Both the position numbers and the translations under genes were made by a program. A stretch of DNA of 64,000 bases from Cercis canadensis (Eukaryota; Streptophyta; Magnoliopsida; Fabales; Fabaceae). Within the stretch, counting starts at the first letter, position 1, and each line of letters opens with the position of its first letter. Below the pieces are notes generated by a model. That model was not told the origin of the DNA, did not search any database, and was given only the letters and a program-made list of their open reading frames with translations. The stretch is from contig QAOA01004841.1 in the NCBI GenBank assembly GCA_003255065.1, forward strand, positions 124,001 through 188,000. The letters are read 5' to 3'. Shown piece after piece: positions 12,401-25,399 of this stretch.

Positions 12401-15400
12401 GGAGTCTATTGATGAGCCTTCTAGATTGTTTCTTTTACTTTAAACAATTAAAAATCGAATAAGAAGATTTATACACACATGGAACAAATATGGAAAAACA
12501 ATAGAACCCCTGCAAATCTATAGATCTATTAAAGTAATTCCGAAGGATGCTAATCTATGGAAGGGTATGAATACATTTTTTAGGAAAAAATTATATGCAA
12601 CAAGAAGGTGCAATCTCCTTTTCTTATTTTTTTGGAAAAACTTTTATATGGTCGAGTATTTAAGTATAAGATTAGCATGTATGGTTAAAATTATCATCTA
12701 AAGTTTCCTAACAAGTTTAGTCAAAGACAGGTCATTCATATTAAGACTATCAACTTTACAATTTTATTTTTTTTTTATAAATATGATCCTGAAAAATTAA
12801 AAATTAAGTCTCTTATCTATGCGTCTAATAACACATGACATGTTCTCTTTAATGACTATGACAAGGCCTTTGCTTGTGTTTGTTAGATTATTTAGAAAGT
12901 GTGTGTGACCCACTTGACTTGCTTTTCTCAAGTCTTGACCAGTATGAAAGAAGTTTATTTATGGACATATCTTCCAACGGTAAAGATCACATTGTCTATA
13001 GCTATAACATTGCATTTTTAGACCCACTTCTTTTAGACCTTGATTTGACACGTTAATGGAAGAATCAAAAGAATCACACTGTATATCTTATACAATAACA
13101 AGTAGACATAAGAGATTCAAAGGATGAAAACAAATTCTATCAGAGCCCATGACTTTAGCAACAAGGGCTATCAGATTTTTATTGTTTTCTGGTGTTCATG
13201 GTGATTGTGAGCCTCTTCCTTTCAAATTGTGTTGGGCATAAAAACCATGTCATTAAAGATAATGTCGGCAGGTTTCTTCAGAATTGTCTCTATGTTGATA
13301 TAATTTGCCAGAAAAAACAAGAAGTGAAAAATGAATCTTATACATTGGGGTACCTGATTGGAAGAGAAATGATAGCAATAAGACTGCATGCCCACCATCA
13401 ATTGTAGGGTATACTATTGACGTAAGTAACTAGTGAATCAGCCACTTAATAAAGAAGACGCCATATGAAAATAATAACACTTTTCTCCTTTCTGATGTGA
13501 AAGTGGCGCAACAACAATTAAAGGAAACTATTTTGACCCATGAGGAAAGAAATATTTTCATCAAAATAGCACAGTCATCGTGATTCAAGTTAAAAATTCA
13601 ACCTCCGTATTATGCCTCAGGCCGTATGTGCATTTTAACCTGCATACTAAGAAACTAGGCAATTTTCTTTTTTGCCCTTTTCTGAAGGAAAGAAAAGGGA
13701 CTGAAATTTCATGAGAAGGGAAGGTAGATTGGCTAAGACTGTAAATAAACAAATCCATTTGTAGATTCCCAAAAGAAGCTTTATTTTGGACAATAGAGAA
13801 AAATTCTGATATATTGGCATATCTAGAATTTTATATGATGGGCCTGAAAATCCTCTTAGAAGGAGAAAAAGTATATATATTTGCACTAAATTAATGCCGG
13901 AGACATATAGACATGCTTCCATTCACTTTGCATCTCATGATAAAAAAAAATGCAAATGAGCATTCTTGTCTGGACCAGTTCACTTTAACATAAGAGAATG
14001 TAGGGTAGATGCACTTGATAAAACGAGTTCTTCCCAGCAGAATAGATGGTCTCATAGATTATAAACCAATCAATATTGAAATTCTTTTTCTCTTCTAGCA
14101 AAGCAATGAGATAAGCTAGCTAAAGCTTATCAAGTGCTAGAAATATTTAAATGCCATAGTTGTAGACACAAGACAAAAGTGACAGTGCTAAGACTGCAAG
14201 ATCAAGAAGATTGTCAATTAGTTTATTACCTCTCTGTCGTTTTACTCTTTTCACCGATCTTCCACATCACACAGCACAAGGAAATCCAACTTTTCCAATT
14301 TTATCTATCTTCAAGGAAAAAGCTACTTGTGCAAAGTGCAAAATTAAACTAGACACGAACGAGCCATATCAATTTGATTACAACAAGTATGCACTTAACC
14401 CACATCAGCTCCATCACATTTAAGTAAAGGAAATAATAACGGAGAAAAAACCATGATGAGTGAGAATCACTTTTAAGCAAAAGAGGATAATAACAATGAT
14501 ACAAGTGTATAAACAAATAATAGATGCAAACCAAAAAAAGCAGAACATCAAGCGTTCAATCAGTTAAAAAGCATTTTGTGAGATCAATATCACAGCCATT
14601 GAATGAGGAACAAATTAGTGTGTGTGTGTTGGATTAGGGGGTTACATTGGGATATTGATCGATCTTTCAAATTGCAATTAAAGTGACATGGTCATATGAC
14701 TTTTGCATTATCTTTTGAAAAAGAAAAAGGGAGGAGGGGTTGCTGCTCATTTACTGGATAAACTCAAGTATATACCCGTGACTTCAATTGTAAATCTTTC
14801 TAACACCGAAATGAAAAGGAGAAAATATTTCTAAGACACATGAATCTTGGTGAGCTTTTTCCTCAAGGCCATGCAAAATTCATCCTCTTCTATACATGGA
14901 AAAAGTTTGCATTTTCAACAGTGTAAGAATAAGAGATATTACTCTAATTCAAAACCATTCCTCTAGCTAGCAATATAATAAAAGATATGGTAGTTGCAGG
15001 TGATCTAAAATGCCCATTTCTTGCAACTTGGTTGTCTCTTATGACTTGGTTGGGAAAAGGGTAAACCCTAGTTTCCTTCACCACTAGCTGCTTCTACATT
15101 ATTTGTGGGTAGGTTCCTTTATTTGAGGGCAAAAATCAAAACAGTACATTGTTGATTAACTTTTCGCGGTTTGTTATGGTTATTCTTTCCCATAAAAGCT
15201 TCACCTAACCTATAGAATTACCAACAAATGGCTTAAAAGCTCTCATAAGTTGTTGGAAGTTCCAAACGAGATAAAGGCAGTATGGTCACCTCTCAGTGGT
15301 CCATCGTCTAACAATCAGTAACTGAAAAATGTTCCTTCCAGTTAGTACCTGTACCAAAAACAAAAAGTGTTTGTTGTGACTAGCAGATCGTTTTAAAATA

Positions 15401-16390
15401 ATGTTTGATCCAAGATGAATCTGTACTTACTCTTTTTTTTTTTGTATAAATTAAGAAAAAGTATAATTGTTCCAATCTTGTAAATAAAATAAAAGAAGCA
15501 ATAGAGTTTATAGTGATTAATTGATAATACTAACCAATGCAATTCTGAATGTGCAGGCTGGAATTCATATTAAATTACTGAACCATTTGTAACTTTGCCG
15601 ACTGAACAGCACAAGTAGCAGATCAAAGGTTTAATCAACTAATTTAAAACTGTTTTTAATTAGGCATTAATCTCAAATGATGACACCTTTGATCCACTAT
15701 TAAGTTGTCACTTTTGCCTGCAATGGAGGCTACACATGGGACACTTGAAAACAAAAGAAATTAAAAGGCTAAGGAGAGACAGCGAGAAGAAAAGAGCGGA
15801 AGCTGCTGAAATGATAAAATTATTTGTCGTCACAGACAAAACCTAGACCACAAAATAGAAATATATATGTATTCTCTCATCAAACATCTAATTATATCTA
15901 TACAATGCATCACAATGCTTGTCATGTGCAGTGAAAATCTATCATCTCCATATTCTCCCCATTTAAATATGCCTTGTCCAATAAAAGAGCAAAGATCGAG
16001 TGGACTAGTGGAGATGAAAGGAAAACAAGTATCAATCTTAAAACTAACAATTATGAGATCTGAAAATTGAGAACAAAATTTCCCTTTGCTTGTGAAGCAC
16101 TACCTGTTCAGTAAAATCAGTAAGTTCTCAAAATTGAGAACATTATCTGGGTACTCATCAGTAGCTGTAAATTTAACATGAAACTGAAAACCTATTGATA
16201 TAAATCAATTCATTGCTTTTGAGAGATGATAGAAGTTCACTGCTTGAATACTGCATCTTGTGATTCTGATGAAGATATACTCAAAAGACAATGCTTTGCA
16301 TTTTAAAGTGATATAAAATGATCCCAAAACAAGTGAAAAGAAAATTGGAAAATACCAATCAAGCTCTGCAGTCGAATCCTATCTTGAAAT
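9430..16390. other. DNA between the two miR396 genes; no protein gene seen
   Basis: About 7 kb with only short, low-quality reading frames. The first part is probably the 3' portion of the MIR396b primary transcript and the last part that of MIR396a, since the two genes converge here; their ends are not visible. A somewhat GC-richer patch at about 12,110-12,310 has a weak minus-strand frame that I do not recognise. No tRNA, rRNA or clear transposon ends were seen. Confidence 0.6.
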
Positions 16391-16403
16391 TTGTAGTTGA
16401 CCA

Positions 16404-16516
16404 TATCTGTATCCTCCCACAGCTTTATTGAACCGCAACAAGGTGTGGGAGTGCCATGGCATGCATGTAAAGGAACTCATAGATGCAGTTCAAGAAAGCT
16501 GTGGAAGAATACAAAG
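16404..16516 (-). ncRNA. MIR396a: MIR396a precursor hairpin
   Basis: On the minus strand, 16,506-16,486 reads TTCCACAGCTTTCTTGAAC plus TG, which is mature miR396a; it differs from miR396b only in the last base. The 3' arm, 16,433-16,413, reads GTTCAATAAAGCTGTGGG plus AGG, the recognisable miR396a-3p, which differs from the common plant form in one of its last bases. Pairing extends past the duplex (TGTAT with ATACA). The target family is the GRF transcription factor mRNAs, as for MIR396b. A minus-strand TATA box at 16,728-16,722 and a CT-rich leader (16,700-16,620 read on the minus strand) lie 200-220 bp upstream, the same architecture as MIR396b. The gene points towards MIR396b. Confidence 0.95.
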
Positions 16517-16721
16517 AGGGCCATAATATTGAAGGATGAAGATAGCCCACAAGCTATAATTAATTTAAAAAAAAATGGCTTGGAAGCTTCATAGCATAAT
16601 CAAAACCCTAATCCAAGAGAAAGGGATAACCAGCTAGAAGAGGGTAAGCTGAGCGAGAAAAAGAGAGATAAAATAGAGAGAGAACGAGAGGGGTGTAGGT
16701 TTAGGGGAGAAGAAGTGCTGC

Positions 16722-16728
16722 ATTTATA
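16722..16728 (-). promoter_or_regulatory. TATA box of MIR396a
   Basis: Read on the minus strand this is TATAAAT, about 215 bp upstream of the mature miRNA and followed by a strongly CT-rich leader. Transcription would start near 16,690. Confidence 0.6.
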
Positions 16729-19700
16729 GGAGAATTTAGGGGTTCTATGCTTCTTCTTTTTTCCTTTTTTTTTTTTTTACCACCAATCCCTAGAAGAATA
16801 TTGTGCCTAAGATCACAGATTTACTGAACCCCGCCTTTCTCGAACCCTAATTAAAAAGCTGACTACGTTTGATCCCATTAAAGGCTAGAATAATGGTATT
16901 ACTCAACACCCATATGAATATTTGTGCGTCTGTGATGCAGCCTGCCGGATCTGACGGTGACGGTTACCATTTGTGGGGGCACAAGATGGGCCCACCACAG
17001 ATCTGTCCTTTTGTAGAACGAAAAGTCTGCCATCCACGCGCTCCTCGCCGAGTCTATTTCACTGTTCAACAGCCGGAGCAATAAATTAAAAATAAAGTTA
17101 ATTAAATTAATAATCCAAGACTCCTAGCTAAAGAAAAAAAAATAAAATTAATTGAAAAAAATATCATTTTGTCATTTTGAATAGAGTTTTTCTTTTCAAC
17201 AACTACAAATACACATGTTTTTATACTATTCAAATTTAACTATATCCACTTCACTTATTATATGTACAAATATCTCTTCTTCTTTTTTGAATAAATTGTG
17301 GTTATATGAAGCATCAATAATAAGAATAATGTATATCATATCAAAATAATAATAATAAGAATATATAGTCACCTAAAAAAAAAACCAATCATGTTTAGTA
17401 GGACAATCATTATAATTTAGAGGAGAGTTTAAATCTTTTTAGAGGCTATTATTTTGCCTTAGTCTTGGAATATGGTGGCTTCCCCTCACCTTAAAATTTT
17501 TTGTACCAACAAAATAATTTAAAATATCAATATGTTGCATACCTTTTTTTTTTTTTTTCTTTATAGATAAAAGTTTAGTATACCTTTTTCTTTCTATGTG
17601 CATATATATATATTTCTAGCTTTTGATGAAATGTGGAAAACGATATAGTTATTTCTTGTTGTATGTATAACTTATGTATTGATTACTAGATAAAAGATCA
17701 CTTAATTAATCATGAATAAATTATATTGATGTGATTTTGAGAATATTCTACAATAACAACACACATGCTTTCCACTAACAAATGAAATATTCATAATTTC
17801 TATCCATCAGTATGGGAGTCACATGATTGAATCACTTTCATTTATATATAAGTGAGATGAACATAACCATTCTTTTTTATATGAGAACATAACTATTTTT
17901 ATATCTGTCGCATGTATTTAAACACCAAATTTTAGAAAAAAATTACAAAATCCTTTCATTAATTACCCTTTAGTATGTAGTTAGTTGTGGATAAAATTTT
18001 GGATGAAGGTTGTAGTTCAAGTCATAGATTTTTACTGTTAAACTTCTCTTACGTTTTGGTTGGGATGTTTATCTGAAATTCAGAATTTCACACGAAAAAT
18101 AAAAGTGGTGCCTTTTTTTTATTTGTGAGAACAAAGTTTACTTTTTTTAATTAGGCTCACACTTATAGCTAAATAAAATGGATGGCATAAATTATATTAA
18201 TTATTGACTTTATTCTGATATTTATATCATTTGTGGTAATGGTTTATCCACCATATTCTTTATTCCACAAGATAAACTTGTGAAAATAAGAAAGTGATTA
18301 CATCACTTGTGATATTCATATCACTTGCAGGAAATGTAGGAAACCTTTGCCTTTATCAGGAAGGAAAGAGTTCGATCGGTTAAAGTCCACTCCCCTTATG
18401 TAGTATTTTAACTTGTAATTAACCGTATTTATCAATGTAATAATGTGGTCACATTATATCTTAAGAATTCATGAGAGACATGAAACCTAGTTATAAGTCT
18501 TGAGTACGACTTTAGTATCATTTGACCACAAGTCATTTGGTATATTAGTCACAAGAGATAATAATGTATTTTGTTATCATAATAATTTACCAAATAATTA
18601 GTGAGTATCTAAATAATTGCCCAAAATCACCTATCTCTCTTAATTGGATTAATTAGTTATGGGTAAAGTCAATTAACTTTATGAAAGGAAATTGTCACTT
18701 GTCAGATAGATTAACCCTAACCTAGATTAGTTATGAGTAGAGTCAACTTTAATAAAAAGAAATGGCAAAGGATATTTATCTAATAGGGTCCCTAGCCTAG
18801 TCTATAAATAAAGTTTTAAATTGTCAATGATATTGATTTGATAAGGTCCCTAGCTTAAGCTTGTGATATTATATCTATTAGAGCTAATTAATAGAGAGGG
18901 ATAGGCTAATTTATGAGTATTGGTAGGTAAAGAAGGTATTCGCTATTTACTAATCGTGTGCAACACCGAAATTAAGTTTATTGTTGATTTTTTTTTATTA
19001 TTTTTTTGTTTATGGTGAAAGTTTAGTCATGATTCAAGGTATAGGCGTAGACGTATAGCATGGCATATTCAATGAAGAATACAGTTATTTGTACGTAGTA
19101 TGAAGTAAGTCATCATTAGGAAGGGAATTGATCACAGTGTATAATTGTGAACTATAAGTCAGTAACTGATAATCTAAGCTCAACATGAAAGCAGAGGGAC
19201 GATTCCGTTTCTTTTTATTTTTTGAATTTTCAAGTTATCAAAATGACACAATTTCATATGATTATTAGCCTAAAAATGTCATGTTAATATTTAAATCTCA
19301 AAGTCAACACTTAACCATTTACGTGTACAAATTTGTTAAGTTTCTCAAACAAAGACCTACTAATAGACTTAAGTGATTGTCATAATGAATATTGAGAGAC
19401 TTATGTAATACAAAAAAAAAAATTAGGGACCTAAATGATTTTAGATGCATATTTCAAAGATTGAAATGATATTTTAGTATACAAATAAAAATCTCAAGTA
19501 TCAACCTCCTCTCCTCATACATTAGTTCATTGTGCCTTTTTATAATTAAAAAAATATGCATGGATAAAAAAGAAGTTATAAAATTGGGATGTTGATAATA
19601 AAATACTAAACATATATAACTATTGGTGTATCTTTTGGAAAATTTATTTATATGTCTTTTAATTTTATCTTTGATATATTGGCAATAAAAAATAGTTTTA

Positions 19701-20947
19701 TTTATGTTACGGAGATTTTATTAATAATGATACAATGAATATTCAATATTGTTCATAATTATTTTATTTTGAATGAATTGAAAATGCATCAAATGTAATC
19801 ACGTCATTTATGACTGATTATTAATGGACTCATGCAGATACAGACATACTCATGAGAAATGGCCTGAGCCCAGAGGGAATCCTCTTTGTTTACTTTTCCA
19901 CAGATGCGTCCAGCAATCCATGCATATTGTATTACAGCAAAAAAGAAAAACAAAAAAAAAATATAAAGGAAGAAATAAATGCATGCATCCACGTATAGGC
20001 ATAAGCGCGTGTAAGAGATGAAGAAATGGACGGAGGTGTTGAAATCATGGGAGAAGCCATAACCATAAGCCAGCGAAATTAAAGCAAAATTAATGGGGAA
20101 AAACAGCCCGATATGAGGAGGAGAAATTTCGGGCTCACATGGCCACATGTGGGAAACGACCCCACTCCGTATGTGTGCGTTTCAAGTCGTTGCTGGATGT
20201 GCGCGCGCGTGAGCGTGAGTATAACTATGTCTGTATAAGCGAAACTCAACACAACTGAATATTCCTGTGAAATGTGTGGGTAAAATGGGCAATTAACACT
20301 TGATTATGGTACTATTCCCCGCTTTTCCCGGGACGGAGGTCGCTTTGTCGGGTAGCTTGTGACGGACACCTCTACTTGTACGATGTCCATTTCCTCACTC
20401 ACTATATGAGAACATATGCTTAAAATTATTAAAAAAAATTATCAGATTTTCTTTTAACAGAAGTTTATGGTATTCGTTTCGTATAATACAAAACCTGTGA
20501 GTAGTGTCTTGAGTGACCAACCAACCAACACAAGATACCAAAATGGATCCAGCACATTTTGTTTACTAATAAGGTGCGCAGGTTAAAGCTGTCCATTCAT
20601 CACTTTCAAACTTATGAGTCCAGCCCATTCTGGCATGGCTGGGTGATTATTGATTAGTGGTTAGAAATGGTGGGTTCGGGTTGTTTTGTTTAAGTACACG
20701 TAATTAGCTGGCACACACTGGTTTTGCTCAATCTTTCACTAACTTTTGCTTTATTTTTGTTTGATCTGATCTTTATTTGATTTGATATAACACTAATAAC
20801 ATCTCATCATTGCGCCTTCTACTATTCTTCCATCATTTTTTCGGATCATGTTATCATACATGCATGCATATTCTAAAGTTGAGGCCAGCACTAGATTGAT
20901 CCCATAAAAACTAAATTTTAAACAGTAAAAAAAAGACCTTTAATTTT

Positions 20948-21163
20948 GGGCTCAACATGAAGTTTATGTGAGATCAAGTGACTCAGAGAAATTTATTTCC
21001 TTGCTAAAGTTTATAATTTGATTCATACAAAAATATTAAAAAAAGGTTTATTGAAGAATAATTAAAAAAANGTTTATTGAAGAGTAATTAAAAATTTAAA
21101 CTCAAATTTTATCAATTATTTAGATGTGATCACTTATTTTCACATGGACTTCATATTAAACCC
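20948..21163. mobile_element. Possible MITE-like foldback, interrupted by an assembly gap
   Basis: The left end (GGGCTCAACATGAAGTTTAT, from 20,948) matches, on the other strand, the right end (up to 21,163: GACTTCATATTAAACCC) over about 36 bp with roughly 75% identity. Weaker pairing continues inwards. The N at 21,071 and the repeated GTTTATTGAAGA motif beside it mean the interior may be misassembled. Confidence 0.35.
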
Positions 21164-22704
21164 AAAAACAATAAATATTTTTATCCAAAACTCGAAGTTT
21201 AAGTGTCAACATAATGCTATCCACTTTTTAGATTGGGGTAACTTAATAAATCTTTTATTTTTATTGTTATTGTTATTATAAATAGAGTAATATTCGAATT
21301 CTTCTTCTCCTGTCCATTATTATTCAGATTAATGCACAATGCTCTATAGGAAAGTATGTCCTAGTTTGGATTTGGGTCCGGCCAACCTTTTCCCTTCAAC
21401 CCCTTTATTCCACCAAATGTAGTTTAATCTTTAAAAATAATTCATATTTATTTACATTAAAATAGAAATAATATTTATAATGTAAATGTAAATATATTAA
21501 CACATTATTATTATTAGAGGAATAAATTTTACTAGGCCATAGTCTTAATTAATCATTTGAAATTATCCATCTTTATAGTTAAATCAGTGTGCACATATAT
21601 CATTTTTATTCTTTTGTATCAGAAGTCAATAGAAAAAGATACAAAGTCTCTCCAAAGAGTAGCAAACTCCCTTATGGTGTATGGTTTAAGATTGCACTGA
21701 TCAAGTAATTAACTTCATAAACCTAATCACATGGCACAAATTATTAATAGTAAGCTTTCATCGCATTTTCAACATCGTGTTGTATCAATGTGATATTTAG
21801 ATAATAATTTATTATTTAAATAAACAGTCAACTCCTAGTTTTTTTTTTTTTTTTTTGGGCAAACACAAATTTTGAGACAGAAAAATAGTAATAACTAGGA
21901 CAAACATGTGTCAATTCCACACATTCTTTGGGGTTGTCTTCGATGGTTCAAAAGACGTTAAAAGTAAACACAATTAATTAATACTAGATTAGAAGAGATT
22001 TAGTAAAATATGGTTAATTGTTGTTAGTTGGAATTTGGAGACACTTGCATTGTTTATTTTTCTCCACTGTGTGTTTGTCGGGTTGGTCCATAGTCCAGAC
22101 CAGCTAGAAGAAGCGTGTAATGCACGTGTACGAGTTTAGCGACAATTGCATGAAAATGCATGTACTCTTTTGTCAGTATATCACTGACACCATCTACCCA
22201 ACACACATGCTCGACACGATGAAAGAAAGTTTGTCCATTTGATTTAACCCACAACTTTGTCTTCTCCTTTTCCGATTAGCCAATGCTCCTTCTTTGTCTA
22301 CTATATACTTCTTTTTTATATAATTTGTAACATATTTTAAAAATTAAAATACTTATTATGCATTTTAGAATTTAGAGTAAGGAAATTCGGTGCATGGGAC
22401 GGAATCTGCATATTTATGTTAGTCAATGTCAATGGTTCCTCACCCCGAACTCACTCATTCATCGCAATTAAATACTAATAAATTTGGGCCTTCGGCCCAT
22501 CTGTAATACAAAAAGGAAAAAAAGAAGAATAAAACATGTTTCTCAGCAAAAACAAAAAGACATGTTAGACTTAAGTCAGTAGTAAAATAGAAAAAAAAAA
22601 AAAATAATGCTGAAGCATCCCTTCACGTTCATTTTTTTGTTTTGGTAAAAAAGGCCCTAGAAAGAAAAACTACAAAACAGGATCCTGGGGCAAAGAAACC
22701 CCTA

Positions 22705-22985
22705 ACCCTGTAGGAGGAGACGCATAGTGGACAGTACCCAACTCATGAGTTCTTTTTCCTGCTTAATTTTTTAAATGATAGTTGGATACATTGATATGAA
22801 ACAGCACTTACATCGGGTCAAAGTTTTGAAACTTTGCTATCCACNACCCTGTAGGAGGAGACGCATGGTGGACAGTACCCAACTCATGAGTTCTTTTTCC
22901 TGCTTAATTTTTTAAATGATAGTTGGATATATTGATATGAAACAGCACTTACATCGGGTCAAAGTTTTTAAACTTTGCTATCCAC
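22705..22985. repeat. 140-bp direct duplication across a single-N gap
   Basis: Positions 22,705-22,844 and 22,846-22,985 are the same 140-bp sequence with about three substitutions, separated only by the N at 22,845. This fits an unmerged overlap between two contigs, possibly two haplotypes. Confidence 0.85.
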
Positions 22986-25399
22986 TTTTTTGCTAGCTGA
23001 AATTCTAATCAAAACTTGCTTCTAAAATTACGACATAAACCTTGCTATAAATAGCATTGTTAATTTGAAGCCAACCCGTTTAAAATTTGGATTATTGCAT
23101 TAATTTTAAGGGCTATTAAAAAAACATAGCCTTTCTTTTATCCGACACAATTTTTGTGCTGGCATGTTTAGTATTTGGGCCACCCTAATTTTTATTTTTT
23201 AAAATTTAAAACTAATATTTAATTCATAAAATAATAATCAAACTGACTCGTTTATATATAAGATCTTATGAGTTAGGCTTGAGCCTAAAAAATTAGGCCC
23301 GATTAAAAAATCAGACTTTGTTTTTGGGCATGCTCCATATAACAATGCTAGCCATAAGCCTTTGATGGCTTAGCATATTTTTTATGGACATATTCACTCT
23401 AGGCACTGCAACGATAAAAAAGTATATATTTATTTGTCATAACATACTAGATCGAAATTTTCTACAATAAAACAAGATTAGTCGGATTAAACAAGACAAA
23501 CTCTTTATAGAAGAGGCAAGAATCTTATAAAATGGTGCATATAAACCATAAAGTTTACAATTTAAAGGCCTAATATGAGAATTATGTAGCGTAATCACTA
23601 AATTTTTTGTAGTTATTATTTGAGAAATAGTGAATCTATATATTACTCTTTATCTTCAAGTTATAATTGCTTAGATATGTGAAATCTACCTTTTTTTTTT
23701 TGGTTAATACTAAGAGTATATCCACTTTACCTAATTGAGCGTGAGACTAATTTCGTTTGAGAGTTAGAACAATTGATATGTGAAATCTAGCTAATTGCAT
23801 GACCCCACTCATTTGACAATTGGCCAAGTAAAATGTAACGCTCAATAATTAGATAGCCATAAAAACAACATTACCATTTATTACCATAGGGAATCTCATT
23901 AAATTTCTCAACAAAATAAGATTTGTATGTTTGGTTAAAAGATTAATTTCTTATTGCAAACTATTTACCAAGATTACCCTCCCCTGACAATTTATTTGGG
24001 AAAAACTCTGCCTCTTTCCCAGTGTTCACCGTGGCTCTCTCCTTGCTTATATTGTGAGTCTCAGTTCGATCACTACTTCTCTCACTCTTTTGGTCGCCAT
24101 GTGGTTCCGGGTAATCTACAAATCTTTGTAATCAAATTGTTTCTGTTGTTAATTTCTGCAAAATTGATACTAGTTGTTCAATCTCCGTGTCGAAATAAAC
24201 CCTAAATCAACATTTCGCTTACGTCCTAGGGCTTGAATTCATATGCAATTTCTCTATATTTTCTCTAATTGATGAAGGGGAAAGGGGGATTTGAGGGAAA
24301 ATTACCCAAGATTGAAGCTAAGTAATTTTTAAAAGTTTATAACAAGCTGTTACAAAAATACATCATAGGTTATAAGTTGTTAACATATTAGCAGTTTATA
24401 TTCCAACTTGATTTCTGTAGCGTTTGTCCATAATTAATAGGATGGTAGCCAAGCAGTGTTGTAGTTGGCCCATGCACAGCAAGTGCTAGGACCTTGGATG
24501 GATGGTACACAACCAGTTTTATAATCTTCTACTCGCTCAGCCCACACAAGCCACTAGTTTCCAGTTCCAGATATACCACTCCCCCACGCAACGCATCAAA
24601 GGTTACTTCAAAACCAATGTTCACTCACGGACCAGACAAGTAGTTGACCACAACTTACGAACTCGTGTACAATTGATCTTTGTGGGGTTCCGTAACCAAA
24701 ACTAGGCCTATCTTTTTATCCCTTTCTTTATCTCCTCTCTTGTGGATTTTAGAAACTAATCGGAAACCAAGACACCAAACCATGAATATCCCACTCAGTA
24801 TGGGCTTTTAGTAGGTTGTAATTTTTTGAATTGGTAGAATAAAAGTTAGGCATTTTTTCGTTAAATCTGTAACCAAAAAATAAGAAGTGGCCATACAATT
24901 TTGTAATTCCAAATTTAGGGAAAAGGGCAATTTTGGTGATTGTGGGTTTAATAGGGAGGAGTTAGCAAGTTGCAAGTCTAGTAAGATTTTGGGGGGAATA
25001 GGATGAGTGAGAGAAAGTAGTTGGATTAGATTGAATCATAGCCTCTGATGAAGCATCAAGATTCAAGAGAATTTGGACACATCATTGGGCTAAAAATTCT
25101 CCAACAAAAGCAACCAAATTGAGAGGAGGGGGGGCCCTCACTTGATTAATAGTCCACTGTATTCGGTGGGCTACTCACACGCCCTACACGTACAGACCGA
25201 AGACCAAGTAAAAACAGCACTAAATAAAAAAAGGAGGGGTGGGCTTTGTGGTCCGTTCTGAAAAATAAGAAAAACAACAAATTTTCCCAAACCGAAAAAA
25301 GATTTAAAACAATAATGTCAATAAATAATAATAATGGACCTTAGAGTCCAAATTCGAAATCCAACCAAAAGTATTGCTCTAATTTTAAATCTTTTCAGA

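Larger units (their letters stand above)
16740..25390. other. Gene-poor intergenic region between MIR396a and the hAT-derived gene
   Basis: AT-rich DNA with no supported gene. The start of it is the MIR396a promoter. It includes an inverted-repeat element at 20,948-21,163, assembly gaps at 21,071 and 22,845, a GC-richer patch around 20,130-20,400 without coding character, and a CT-rich patch near 24,000-24,230 that resembles a gene leader but leads into no exon I can support. Many short reading frames here are chance openings. Confidence 0.6.

Noticed and set aside
19804..20148. 114-codon minus frame with hydrophobic runs
   Set aside because: The hydrophobic stretch comes from A/T-rich low-complexity DNA; no homology recognised and no promoter-like context.
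23990..24240. CT-rich, leader-like stretch that might begin a gene
   Set aside because: No downstream exon could be joined in frame; the only ATG gives four codons before a possible donor.
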